Source: Prorocentrum cordatum (taxonomy: Eukaryota; Sar; Dinophyceae; Prorocentrales; Prorocentraceae). Taken from it: DNA of 64,000 bases. Both the position numbers and the translations under genes were made by a program. Each line of letters opens with the position of its first letter. Within the stretch, counting starts at the first letter, position 1. The stretch is from assembly GCA_963575745.1 (NCBI GenBank), contig CAUYUJ010016481.1, forward strand, positions 106,853 to 170,852, written 5' to 3'. Positions 22,401-32,758 of the stretch are shown in pieces. The notes under the pieces were generated by a model that searched no databases, was not told where the DNA came from, and saw only the letters and a list, made by a program, of their open reading frames with translations.

Positions 22401-23164
22401 TCCCATTACTGGTCTGCATCTTCGGTCGAATCTGAAGCGGCCTCCGAATGAGCTGGGGTCCCACGGGCGCAACTAACCCAATCTGGAGCGCCCGTCGGCC
22501 AATCCAATCAGTCAATGCACACATCAGCTCGCCACCCTACGCTTTCCGAACGAACCAGCAGCACACTTGAGCTGGGCCCACGACCGAACAAGCAGACACA
22601 GATAACCACAACATCCCATTTCACAGAACATGCCCCGCGCCTTCCTCGTCGGCATCTGGTCGGCCATCTTGGCCATGGCAAGTAGACGGGACGGGTCCTT
22701 GGCGCCGTCCTTGGGCGGCGTGGTGTCGTCATCATGCACGTTCCCCTTCGCGGCGCGCTTGACCGCGGCGGGGGTCTCCATGAGCCACTGGCAGACGTCC
22801 TGGCGCGGTGGCGGGAGGGGGCCCCGTCTGACGGGAGGTTGCTTCATCCTCACTCTCCCCCTGGCTCCTCAGCCCTCTTGCCTCCCTCGGTCACTGCCCC
22901 TATCCCCCCTCCTTTTTCCCTAGTCAGTCCATCATCTTATGCCAACGTCGCTCTTCGTATTCTTCCCCCGGTTCCTCCGCCCCTCGTCATATGTCCGCCC
23001 TCTCACTCTGCCAGTCAGGCGCACATCTTCAAGCCTCCATTCGACGCAGTCCAGGGCCACAGTGATTCGGACAACCTCAGAAATTTGATGCGTAAGCACG
23101 TCATCATTCCGAAATGCAGCTGCCCTGACAACTTAAAACCGAGTACGGTTACACATGGTGGTGA

Positions 23165-23285
23165 ACGGGTTGGAGATGATGACGATGATGATGATGCTGA
23201 TGGTGATGGTGATGATGCGGATGATGATTATAGAGGTGATGTTAGTGATGTTGGTGATGATGGTGACGATGATGATGATGTGAAA
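23165..23285. repeat. Intronic (GAT)n tract in gene 2
   Basis: A GATGATGAC-rich run on the plus strand, with polarity opposite to the other intronic tracts of this gene. Confidence 0.85.
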
Positions 23286-25028
23286 TTCACAAGCACAGCA
23301 TGAGGCTTGACTTCCCGTCAACGTGCACTCCGTCCACTGCGAGTGCATTGCGTTGGCTTCCCACGAATAAGAAAATGAATTAAAGTTCCACCAGCGCAGC
23401 CAGAGCGGGTGCCATGAGGATTTGAACCACCACCCGCCCTCCTCCATCTCATAGCGCTGGGGTGCTTGGTTAGAAGTGATGACGCTGCCCGACCGCAGTG
23501 GTGGAACTTTTGGCAACTGCGTGTACAGGCAGAGCTTCAGTCCCCGAAGCGATCAAATTTCAGCCAGAAAGCCAAGTTCTTCATCTCATGATCGCCGAGC
23601 TCGGATATCTCGGCCGTTGCTCCACCCTGCGTCAACATCGATGGTTGCTGGCGCTGCTCTTCGGGATCTTCGGCTCGTGGTTCTTCGGCTGGTTCGGCTG
23701 CGGCGTGCACGATGGCGCAGTCATGTGCTCTGGGCCCTTCGACTGGTCCTCCAGCGGCTTCGGGCTGTCGGCCGACGGCTCCTCGAGGTGCGGCGCGAGC
23801 TTCGTCTCCTGCTCTGCGTCACTCTGGCCGCTGCTCTCCTGCCCCGCCTCGAGACTTGGTGGCTCTGGCTGCTCCGCGGGGGGCTGCGTGTCCGAGCCCA
23901 TGTCGCCACGCGGAGTCTGGCCCCTGGCCCAGGCCCCGACCTCGAGGGGCGGGGGTTCCGGACTGCTGGCGGCCTGGGCTGGCTGGGTGCCAACTATGAG
24001 GCCAAGCTGGCGCGCCATGATCCGCTCGGCTGGCGATGGGCAAAGCTCCGCCCAAGGCATGTCGGGCCGCGAACTCTCGCGCTTCGCCTGACGCCGAGCG
24101 TACTCCATGGCCCAGTCCTCTGCCGTGCTGCATGGTGCTGGCGCCCATCTCGGCTGAAGATCGGACTGCGCATCATCGGCTGGCTTCTGGCTGACCTGCT
24201 CGGGCGGGCTCGTCTTCTCCCTCAGGCGCCGTCTCTTCGGGGTAGCCGACGCGCCCTAGTGTTCGACAAAGATCGGCCGAGGGGGATGTCGAAGATGAGG
24301 AGCACGAGTAGGGGAAGGGGCAGGAGTTTTGAAGGCGAGGAGGGGAGGGGTAATCACAGGCGGAGGGAGAAAAATGAAGAGGGAGGGTGGTACAGGCCAT
24401 CGGTTGCGGTGCCGCTCCTCCGAAGAAATGGTCTCGCACGATCCGCTGGCACGCGCGGGGCAACTGCCATCGGTCTCGAACGATCCGCTGTTCTCGACGG
24501 GGCGACTGGAAGCTGGCATCGCAGACTCCTGGGCCTGGTTGGAGGGGTCTGTCATATAGAGGCCGCGAATGATCTCGGCGCACTTCTTAACGAACTGAAT
24601 CGGAAACTCTGGCATATACGCGCCTCTGATCTCAGGCGCAGCTTGGAACTCGTCACCCGATGGTTTTGCCTCGGAGGACAACAGAAAAAAACACAGCGGC
24701 ACGTTTGCAATGGGGGGTGCAACGGGAGCGCGGGCACCCATGTAGGGTTCGACGGGGGGGGGGGCTGCATTGGATGTGCCTCTGAGTATTTCTGTTCTCC
24801 CAAGCGGCCTTCTCCAGACCCCTGAACGCCGCGTCATCAGAAATGATGTGAATCTCCCCGAGGGCATCGCCTCCAAAAGCACCGAGGCACGTGAAACTCG
24901 TGACGTTGGCAACCAGGGTCCGCAGGCAATGCGCTGGCTTGTGCACCCACATGATCGAGGGCATCGGGTGCACCCACGCTTGATGCACCTGAAACCGAAC
25001 ATCGAAAACCATCTTCAGTGTTCCGAAG

Positions 25029-25076
25029 TTCCACGTCCACCTCCGCCTCCTGCAGGAGGCGGAGGTGGACGTGGAA
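25029..25076. repeat. Perfect 48-bp palindrome in an intron of gene 2
   Basis: TTCCACGTCCACCTCCGCC... is followed directly by its exact complement, with no spacer (centre TGCA at 25051-25054). It lies in the intron just upstream, in the sense direction, of the exon that starts at 24,988. The copy-2 equivalent is 46,356-46,403, also perfect. Confidence 0.95.
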
Positions 25077-26344
25077 ATTAGGGGGAATGGAGGTGGAGGT
25101 GGACGCGGAGGTGGCCGTGGCTGCATGGAGAATGGGGGAACGGAAGAACATGTTCTTCCCTTCCCCCATTATCCCCCCTCCTCGTTCATGTCGCCCTGGG
25201 CGGGCATGGAGTTTAAATCGCAGGCACCCCCCGAAGCCAGCAAATGGTCCCGACGATGGTGCACCGCTCGACCTGGAGGTTCGCGTCGTGCATGAGCTGC
25301 TGGCTGGCGCCCCCCCCATGGGTTGTCCTTCGTCCTCGACTGCGCGGCCGAGTCCGAGGGGGGCCACGTCGCAGTCAAGGGCGTAAAGAACACCGTGCCC
25401 CCCTGCTGGGCGCGAAGGCTCAGCTCGAGGAGGTGAGCGAAGCCCTCGTCCGTCAATGCGTCGTGCTGGCGACCGTAGAGGTCGTTGTAGGGTCTGCTCG
25501 GGCCGATCATGCTGCACTCCTCGGAGATGGCCGTGGACCCAATCACCTCCAGGCACACCAGGTCGCGCCGCTCGGGCAGGAGCGCGGCCAGGAACGGGGC
25601 GCACGCCTGGAGGATGAAGAGGAGGAGCTTGTCCTTGCTCGCCTTCAGCAGCGCCCAGCGCTCGGGGAAGAAAATCTGCTCGGCAACCTCATCCAGACCA
25701 CGCTCGTCGGCCTGATGACGATCGGCGGACATGCAGGCACCAGCAAGGGCCTGCAGGGCCTGGGAGGGCGCCGCCTGGCGCCTGACCAGGGCTCCGCCTG
25801 GCAAGAAGAGCCAAATGTGCTCTACGGAATGTCTACGTCGTTCGGTGGCAACTCACGGGGGCCTCCCATGCCATCTTGTCGGCTCGTGCGAATCGGCGCC
25901 AGTCAGCACTAGTCGACGCTAAATCGACGCTACTCGAGGCTAACCGACGCAACATCGGAGCTATCCCATCGACTCCCAGACGCTACTCGACGCTATAGCA
26001 CCTGGCTCCCATGATTTGTGGCCGAACTATCGGGGCCCGCCGCCCGTTGCCAGCCCGCCTCTTATTTCCCTGACCCCGATCTACCCTGCCGAAACCAGCC
26101 CCTCCAAGAGACCACATGGGGCCTAGGCCGCAACAGGGCCACCCGAAGGCCATCGGGGGGACAACGAGGGCGCCCCCGACCCCGTTCAAACACCCAGCGC
26201 GCCCCCTATTCCTACGCTTCCAGTCGCGAAATTGAAAAGGTGGAGGGGGCAGAGGGCGGGGGAATACGAGGTGGTTGGCGAGAACATAACATACTCGGAC
26301 AGGGACAACCGAGGGTGAAAAAGGGAGGCGATGGGAAAGACTGC

Positions 26345-26430
26345 GATTGAGGAGGAGGAGGGGGAGGAGGAGGAGGAGGAGGAGGAGGGGGAGGAGGAGA
26401 AGGACAAGGAGGAGGGGGAGGATAATGAGG
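26345..26430. repeat. GGA purine tract
   Basis: GAG/GGA triplets on the plus strand in an intron of gene 2. They create a spurious poly-Glu frame. The copy-2 equivalent is about 47,677-47,758. Confidence 0.9.
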
Positions 26431-26599
26431 GCGATGGAGGGGAGGATGGGGGAAGGTCGACGGAGCCCCCCGCGGCCGCGACAGTCCTGGAGGTCGTTCT
26501 TCGGCACGCCAAGCTGGTTGAGCTTCTGCTCGAAATCATCGCTGGAGTCCTCGGGCCATTTCGGTGGGGGTGCATGATTCCCCCCCGTCAGTATCCAGC

Positions 26600-26956
26600 A
26601 TCATGGACATCTTCGCCAACATCATCGTCGTCACCGAAAAGCAAAACACTCGTTATCAACATCAATGCCAGCATCACCATCATCATCATCATCAGCATCA
26701 TCATCATCATCATCATAATCATCATCATCACGGTTATCACCACCATCGTCGTCATCATACCCATCATCCTTATCACCAGCATCAACATCATCGTCAGCCT
26801 CAGCATTACCCTCGCAGTCCTCCTCATCATCATCAGCAGCATCACCATCGCCCTCGTCGTTGTCCTGTTCCTCCTTCTCATCATGATCAGCATCATCATC
26901 ATTACCACACCCATCATCATCAACACCATCAGCATCATCATCATCACCATGGCCAG
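26600..26956. repeat. Intronic (CAT)n tract running into the gap
   Basis: A long imperfect CAT tract ends abruptly at the N run. In copy 2 it continues past the equivalent point (48,284). The low complexity probably explains why the assembly broke here. Confidence 0.95.
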
Positions 26957-27056
26957 NNNNNNNNNNNNNNNNNNNNNNNNNNNNNNNNNNNNNNNNNNNN
27001 NNNNNNNNNNNNNNNNNNNNNNNNNNNNNNNNNNNNNNNNNNNNNNNNNNNNNNNN
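26957..27056. other. Assembly gap of exactly 100 N
   Basis: One hundred N is the conventional length for a gap of unknown size. The flanks match 48,284 and 53,113 in copy 2, which are 4,828 bp apart, so the missing sequence is probably about 4.8 kb. It should contain the candidate 5' exons of gene 2 and the 81-bp minisatellite ORF. Confidence 0.95.
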
Positions 27057-28250
27057 AACAAGGGTGAGGAGGAGGGCAGCAGGATTGGCGCGACGGCTGC
27101 GCTTTCGTGGCACCTATAGGGAGCGCCACTCACGTTTCGTAGCACACCACTCACGTTTCGTGGCCCTATAGGGAGCGCCACCCAAGGTCCCAGTAGCGCC
27201 GTCCGCATGACGGCGCCGCCCCACGTTGGCGCACCCCTTCGCACATTTGATGCCCTGTTTGGGCACTCTCGGGACCGCGTTGGGCCCCTCGGACTCGGGG
27301 ATCCCGCTGGAGGCTTCCCCGGGTCCTTACAAACCAAGCCCATAATCAATATTGCGAGGAATTGTAGAACGGAAATCAGATATGGTAGAGGAGGGAGAAA
27401 AGGAGGATACAGGATTCTCAGCAGGCGGGCGAGCACCACGTGGATAAGGATGATCAGCAGGAGGAGGAGCACACTGTATAGGAGGATGATGTTGATGATG
27501 CCAGCGATTGATGGTTGACGTTATGGGACATGATGGTGGTAACATGGAATTTCAAATGATGGCTGTGATGTGCAGTAATGAATGTGGCAATGATAATCGA
27601 AATCGTGCATGCTGCAAAGGCGATTGATATGATGATGTTGCTGCTGATGATGATGATGTTGATGATGATACGCTGACGAATACGATTGTGAACCTGATAC
27701 TGGTGACCACGATACTTGCATAGCGAAGCGCTACAATGATGAAGAGCACCGCCAATCAAAATCGTCAGCATTCCCCACCGACCCACCACCATCACTCACC
27801 ATCGTCATCGTCACCGCCGTCATCATCAGCATCATCAACATCATCATGGCCGTCGCCATCACCTTCATCATCATCATCATCACCATCATCATCAACATCA
27901 TCATCATCATCGTCATCGCCATTATCGCCGTTATCGTCACCATCATCGACGGCCATTTTGGCACACCCTTTCACACGTGCCGTGGCCCCATAGGAAGCCC
28001 CACCGAAGGCACCAGTGGCGCCGTCCGCACGGCGGCGCCGCCCTACGTTGGCACACCCCTCACACGCTTCGTGACCCCAAAGGGAGCTCCACCTACGGCC
28101 CCAGCGGCGCCGTCCGCATGGTTGCGGACGGCGCAGTCCGCAGTGGCCCCTACGCCCCCAGCGGCGCCGTCCGCCGAGACCCTACCAGTGCGATCACATG
28201 CCAGTGTACCAACACGAGCTCGATATACCGCTCACGACCTCCACGCCCAA
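27057..28250. repeat. GGCGCC-rich repeats flanking facing GAT and CAT tracts, copy 1
   Basis: Words such as AGCGCCGTCCGCATG and GGCGCACCCC recur at 27,110-27,250 and 27,980-28,190. Between them a GAT tract (about 27,480-27,680) faces a CAT tract (27,785-27,940), so an imperfect hairpin is possible. A perfect 12-bp stem with a 4-base loop lies at 28,107-28,134. The open frames here follow the repeats and are not called as genes. The copy-2 equivalent is 53,113-54,310. Confidence 0.75.
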
Positions 28251-29383
28251 ACGAACGCTAATCCAGCCCTCCTTAACCAACCGCACATATCAAACCGCGT
28301 GCTCATTGTTATGCAACGGTGGTCTGGGATGATTGGCTGCCCCATCCATCTCCTCCGCCTCGTCCACCCACCCTCCTCTATATGTGAGGAAGGTTTGCGG
28401 TTCAGGGTTCAGACGCCAAGTCTTGTGACACAGGGGCCCAGGCTTCTGGCTTAAGAACTCCACCAGGCTATGAGTCCATGACTGGACAGCATGGTTGTGC
28501 TTGGGCATACTGTCTAAGTTGTGCCAGTTTTTTTTGGGGGGTGGTGGTGGTCTGTGTTGTCGTGGTATTTGATGGGTGCCGCATGTTGTGTAGCATGGTT
28601 GCAAGCACTGTTTGGGGCAGCGCGATGAGATTACACATGTGGCATATGGGGCATACCTAAGCCTAATTTCACGTGCGGTACCTTGCAAAACGACACTGCG
28701 ATACCCTGATGTACCCTGCAAAGCAACCATACAACCCATTGCAACTCACTTAAGCAACCCTGCAATGCCCTGCGCAACGACACCCTGCAAGTACATTCTC
28801 CCTGAGGGGGTTCCTTCGGGGTCCTCGCTGTGCTTCGAGATGGCCCCTAGGGTGCTCTAAGAGGCGTCCTGAAAACTCCCGAGACGTTGCGCGTCGGAGA
28901 CCCAACACAGCGAACTAGAATGCACACGGTCATCACTGAACTTTGCACGTGCACCACTACAACGACATTATTGTGCCTGGTGTGAGTGTGGTAGTGATCG
29001 TGTTGGCGATGGCTCAGGTGGTGATGGTGGCAGTACTGATCTTACGATGGCGCCCACGATGATACCGATGTTGACGCAGATGATGGTGACGCTGGTGTGT
29101 CTGCCGATGCCGATGATCATGGCGATGGTTGTGATGGTGGGGGTGGTGGTGGCTAGTTAGTAAGGCGGGTTGTGCATTGAAGCCGCGGCCGAATTGAAGT
29201 CGCAGCCGTAGGTTAATAGTTTAGAATCTGCATGCGCAGTGCTGCTAGTAATAGTTTAGTAAGTAGTCAGTAGCTTAGCTGAGTGCAGTGGGTACTTTAT
29301 GTAAGTAGTTTCGGAATCTAGTGTAGTTTGGTTAATGGTCCAGTTCGTGGGTTAGTCGTTTACACCTACAAGCACACGTACGC
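28251..29383. other. Spacer without a supported gene, copy 1
   Basis: ACCCTGCAA words repeat near 28,680-28,790, a T run lies near 28,530, and a TAGTTTAG-rich AT stretch is at 29,200-29,340. No splice-bounded exon stands out. The frame containing QSWTHSLVEFLSQKPG near 28,440-28,490 is short and unrecognised. Confidence 0.45.
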
Positions 29384-29705
29384 AGCAAACGTTTGCAGCG
29401 ATTGGCAAGCAAACGTTTGACGCGCATGTGTGTTCGAAGCGCGATTTACACACGATCGAGGGGCGCAAGAATCGGTCGTGAAATACCGGGATTGGAAGAC
29501 GCTCGCGTCGTCGGTTTTCGGGAGCGAACATGCCGAAGAATCGGTCGCGAAATACCGAGATCCCGAATCTGAATCCCAGTATCGGCATCACGCGCACTTC
29601 GTCTTGCAATACCGGGATTGGACCACTCGTTTTGATTTTCGGTCGCTCCCCATCATGCAAACTCGCTACCGACAATTTTCGGTAGCGCATCATCTGGGTT
29701 CGGAA
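29384..29705 (-). repeat. Dispersed TTTCGGT/AAACGTTTG composite element, minus orientation
   Basis: Two AAACGTTTG units (29,384-29,420) are followed by a 250-bp block with ACCGAAAATT, TCGGTCGCGAAATACCG and CTACCGACAATTTTCGGTAG. It is the inverted counterpart of 5,885-6,158, and both strands translate to the same MMRYRK(F/L)SVA words. The copy at 55,452-55,775 is nearly identical. Confidence 0.75.
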
Positions 29706-29890
29706 GCGCGCTAAAGAGACCAGTCTGGGGAGGCAACGGGGGCCGCGCTGTCTTCGACGACGTCGTTGACCTGCTGCCGCGCCCATGCTCTGTCTCGCAG
29801 TGCCTCGTCTCACCAAGTCACCTGCGCTGGAAGACGGCCAGGCTGAGGACCGAGCGCGAGAACTGGGCCCACCCCTCTCCAACTCACTCG

Positions 29891-29933
29891 CTGGCTATAT
29901 TGGCATCTCACATACGGGCATCTGACACAGATA
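29891..29933. other. 43-bp filler at the junction of the two units
   Basis: These bases match neither the left flank of copy 1 nor the right flank of copy 2. They separate the last shared base of copy 1 from the first shared base of copy 2. On the minus strand they extend the tnp2-like frame of copy 2 by a short unrelated tail ending in a stop. Confidence 0.8.
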
Positions 29934-32758
29934 CGGCCAGTCGGCGGAGCCAGCGACATACCTTCCTATGCGCCACCGCTCGCAAAGTTTTCGCGACAGG
30001 CTTAGTATCGGAGACCCCATCATCGTTGTAGAAGCGATCTTAGTAATATGACGCATAAAGTCCTCGCACATGTAGCACCAAAACCAACGCGGGTTCATGT
30101 GTGCCGCGCCCTCAGCGATGTGCCACCACATGTGGTGTTTGTTCACAATGCTCCATTTCTTCTTGTGCTCTGTTTTAACTGCGTGGGAGGAATTATAAAT
30201 GATACCAAATCAATGCTGCCTCAACTGCTGTTGCTAGGTTAACTGCCGTTTCCTTACTCACGTACATCCCAGAATAATCCATGTAGTCGTAGTATTTGCA
30301 CAAATTCTCTACCATCAATGAGCGCATCGCCTTGCGATCGCTGCCATCCTCATATTCGAGGCAGAGCTTGTAAATAACGGGCACGAGCCATCGTTGTTCT
30401 GCAGCTTTAACTGTTTTTTTCATGACGGGGTATTCTGCGTGCGGGCCCTTGGTGTCGGCGATAAAAAATTGCAGCCCGAAGTGTGTGATCCTGTGTGGAA
30501 TCTTGAGTTCATCATACAATTCGACAATTCGCCGCCATATTATCTCGCATGCTTTCGTGGCTGGCGGGGGGAGCTGCTCATAGATGATATCCTTCAAGAC
30601 GTTGCCTAACATATGGCTCGTGATCCCGAGATCCACGCAATGCATACTGTCTAAACTGATGGAGTCGACCGTAACTCCAAAAACTGAAAAGACGGGATGC
30701 GTGAACGGGAAGGGCTCGCGACGTCGGAAGCGCATCCAATGCCTGGGATAGCTGTCCTGCCGATGATCCGCAACGCGCGCGTTAGCACCAACGTGTGTTT
30801 GCCTTATGCGGCCCTCCAACACGACGCAGGCGATGTAATGATCTACTTGCTGAGCTGAATGGTGTAAACACACGTTGGGCTAACGCATGTCCTGAGGAGC
30901 ACCGATCCTGGCTAGGGCGTTGCCGCGCGGCCCAGAGGGCATGCGTGTGCATGGGGGGCGGGCACGGCGATGGCGAGCACAAGGAGAAAGCGAAACTAGC
31001 CTGTACATCGGTGCTCCGTAGGGGGCGGTGGGGGGAGCCAGAGGGTGGAAGGGTGGTGGGGGAGGGGTAGGTGGTCTGTTCCAGAACATACGGTGGGCGT
31101 GGCTGGCGGAATGGGATGGACAGGGCCGCAGCAACAATGCGGGAAACGAAGGTACGGGTAATGGGGGGGGGGGGGGAACAGGATTAGGGGGAGGCATGTG
31201 GATATGAAGCGAGGGAAGAGAAACGAAGGGGAGGAGTGGAATGGGGGGGGGGGGTGCAAACGCAGGGGGAGTGGCAGTATGATCAGGCTCACTGGGGCAT
31301 CCCTGCGCGGGGTCAGGGCTAGGGGATTAGAGGGGGAGTGGGCTTACAGATAGACGTTGCTCACTGGGCGTGCGCGGTAATGCCTCGAACGTCTTACACA
31401 AATTTCCTTGACGAAATTGTTCCACGGCAGCGTCGTGCGGTTGGCTTCGCAGAGGAAGCAAATCTCATGCGCATTCGGGTGAGGGCAGCCGAGGTGCTGG
31501 CTAAAAAACTCCATGTCGCCTGGCGGCGTTGGTCGCAGTCTGGAACGCACATGCACTCACCGCCCCTAGGTTTCAACCTGGTTTCCAAACAAGATGCCGC
31601 AGGTGGGAAACCGAAGTTGCATTGGTAAATCGGGGCGCTTCGAACTGCGACCACAGCCTAAAATCGCGTACAGGAACGCGCGGTATGGGAGTTCTCGGCT
31701 GCACAAATATTGGCCAGCTTGATCCCGATGGCGAGAACCCTCTGGAAACGGTCGGCCGAGCCAGTCCGCTGCAGCCACTGCTCGTTGCCCCATGCTCTGG
31801 GATTAGGTTCCCACATGTGGCCCCCCACATGTCTCCCCCTCGCCCCCGCATGAGTCGCCGCTCTTCCCAGCCCCCCGCAATCCCCCCTACGTTCGGGTTT
31901 TCGTCACCAAAACACAATACCCCTTCGAGCATGCGGAATGGCGGAGCCCTTGCATCTCTGGTCGGGGATTTCCCGCTCGCCGAAGAATTCAGAGACCATG
32001 CTATGACGCACCATATTTCGAGCCATGTGTCGAAACCATCATGCTGCTGCTTCAAAGTAGTTGAGTAGGGCCAGCCCGCGATTAGGAAACTTAATGCCCG
32101 AGTCGACCCTAGAGCCAACAAGCTTGTGAACGAGACAGTCATGAGGGAATCGTTGTTCTGCATTTCTGCTCCATCTCCGTGTATCCGAAGCGGGATGCAC
32201 CACCGAGAGTAGTTTGGAACCAGCCAAACGGGGTGATGCTTCATCCTAGGGTCGCCCCTGGAAGCGCCACCCCAAAACTCTTGCATTGAACCAAGGCCCA
32301 TCATCTCCCTGAACTCGTCAGGATGCGATCGGAACAAAACAGAGAACATCTCGTGCGGACGTAAAATGCAGCACGGTGATTCAATTACTTGTAATGTTTT
32401 CGGGTGGCGACAATGAACGTCAAACTCTTCAGGTTCTGGAAATGGGTTCCCGCGTAGGTATTTCTTAGTTAATTGTTGATGCACGTTTGAAGGACACCTC
32501 CCCCAGGATCCCATTGATGCTAGCTAGCTCCCTCACCTCGCTGTAAGATGTCAGGCCGTCCTTGAACGCCGCGAGGGCATATCTCTGAACTTCCGCGCCG
32601 TAGAGTTTGCCCCGCGACCATTCCCTCAACAGCATAGAAGCGAATACTGAGAATTCAGGGCGGCCCCGCCCACCGACATCCTCGCGAGCGCTAGTTTCAG
32701 ACTCCTCGGAGTCAGGGGGTGGATCGGGATCGAGGCGCCTCTTCGTACACCGCCGCAT
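29895..32758 (-). pseudogene. tnp2/CACTA-like transposon ORF, copy 2 (two frameshifts)
   Basis: This has the same exon layout as 8,535-11,343: exons 32,758-31,921, 31,698-31,658, 31,519-31,398, and 30,756 to about 29,940. A 4-bp TAGC insertion near 32,521 shifts exon 1 after LTSYSEVRELAS. A one-base insertion with local changes near 30,193 truncates the last exon after ALIWYHL. The distal conserved region (MNPRWFWCYMCEDF) therefore survives only in another frame. The rest is almost identical to copy 1, so the damage is recent. Sequencing error is less likely for a 4-bp duplication than for the single base. Confidence 0.65.

Larger units (their letters stand above)
21169..26580 (-). pseudogene. 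Gene 2, copy 1: dinoflagellate-expanded family, frame broken, 5' end lost in the gap
   Basis: The exon order on the minus strand is as follows. A piece at about 26,575-26,490 carries WPEDSSDDFEQKLNQLG. The core exon is 25,799-25,228, with CLEVIGSTAISEECSMIG, HDALTDEGFAHLLEL, GGTVFFTPLTATW and HDANLQVERCTIVG. The exon from 24,988 carries HPMPSIMWVHKPAH and FTCLGAFGGDALGE, and the one from 24,669 carries EIRGAYMPEFPIQFVKKC. A long Pro/Glu-rich exon starts at 24,255, and further exons are 22,799-22,641, 22,162-21,607 and 21,423-21,169 (stop TGA). The core follows a large dinoflagellate family of unknown function, but positions usually reading P-x-C-x-x-W and EQP/ENP are changed. Two lesions are private to this copy: a 10-bp deletion near 23,658 and a 76-bp tandem duplication at 21,771-21,922. 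Both shift the frame relative to copy 2. Confidence 0.6.
8524..29890. repeat. Tandem duplication, copy 1 (with internal assembly gap)
   Basis: This segment matches 29,934-55,958 nearly base for base in the same orientation. Shared sequence starts at CGGCCAGTCGG (8524 and 29,934) and ends at AACTCACTCG (29,890 and 55,958). Copy 1 lacks the 4,828 bp corresponding to 48,285-53,112, which are represented by 100 N. Differences include substitutions of a few per kb, homopolymer and microsatellite length changes, a 76-bp duplication and a 10-bp deletion in copy 1, and 4-bp and 1-bp insertions in copy 2. Confidence 0.95.

Noticed and set aside
23405-23475. GGTTCAAATCC (minus strand) resembling an RNA polymerase III B box
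   Set aside because: The ATGGCAC after it has no pairing 5' strand about 70 bases upstream and no A box is present. It also occurs unchanged in copy 2, so there is no independent support.
27950-27966. GCCATTTTGGC matching the centre of the spliced leader (also near 54,018)
   Set aside because: Only the self-similar centre matches. The four bases before it and most after it disagree, and no coding-like sequence follows.
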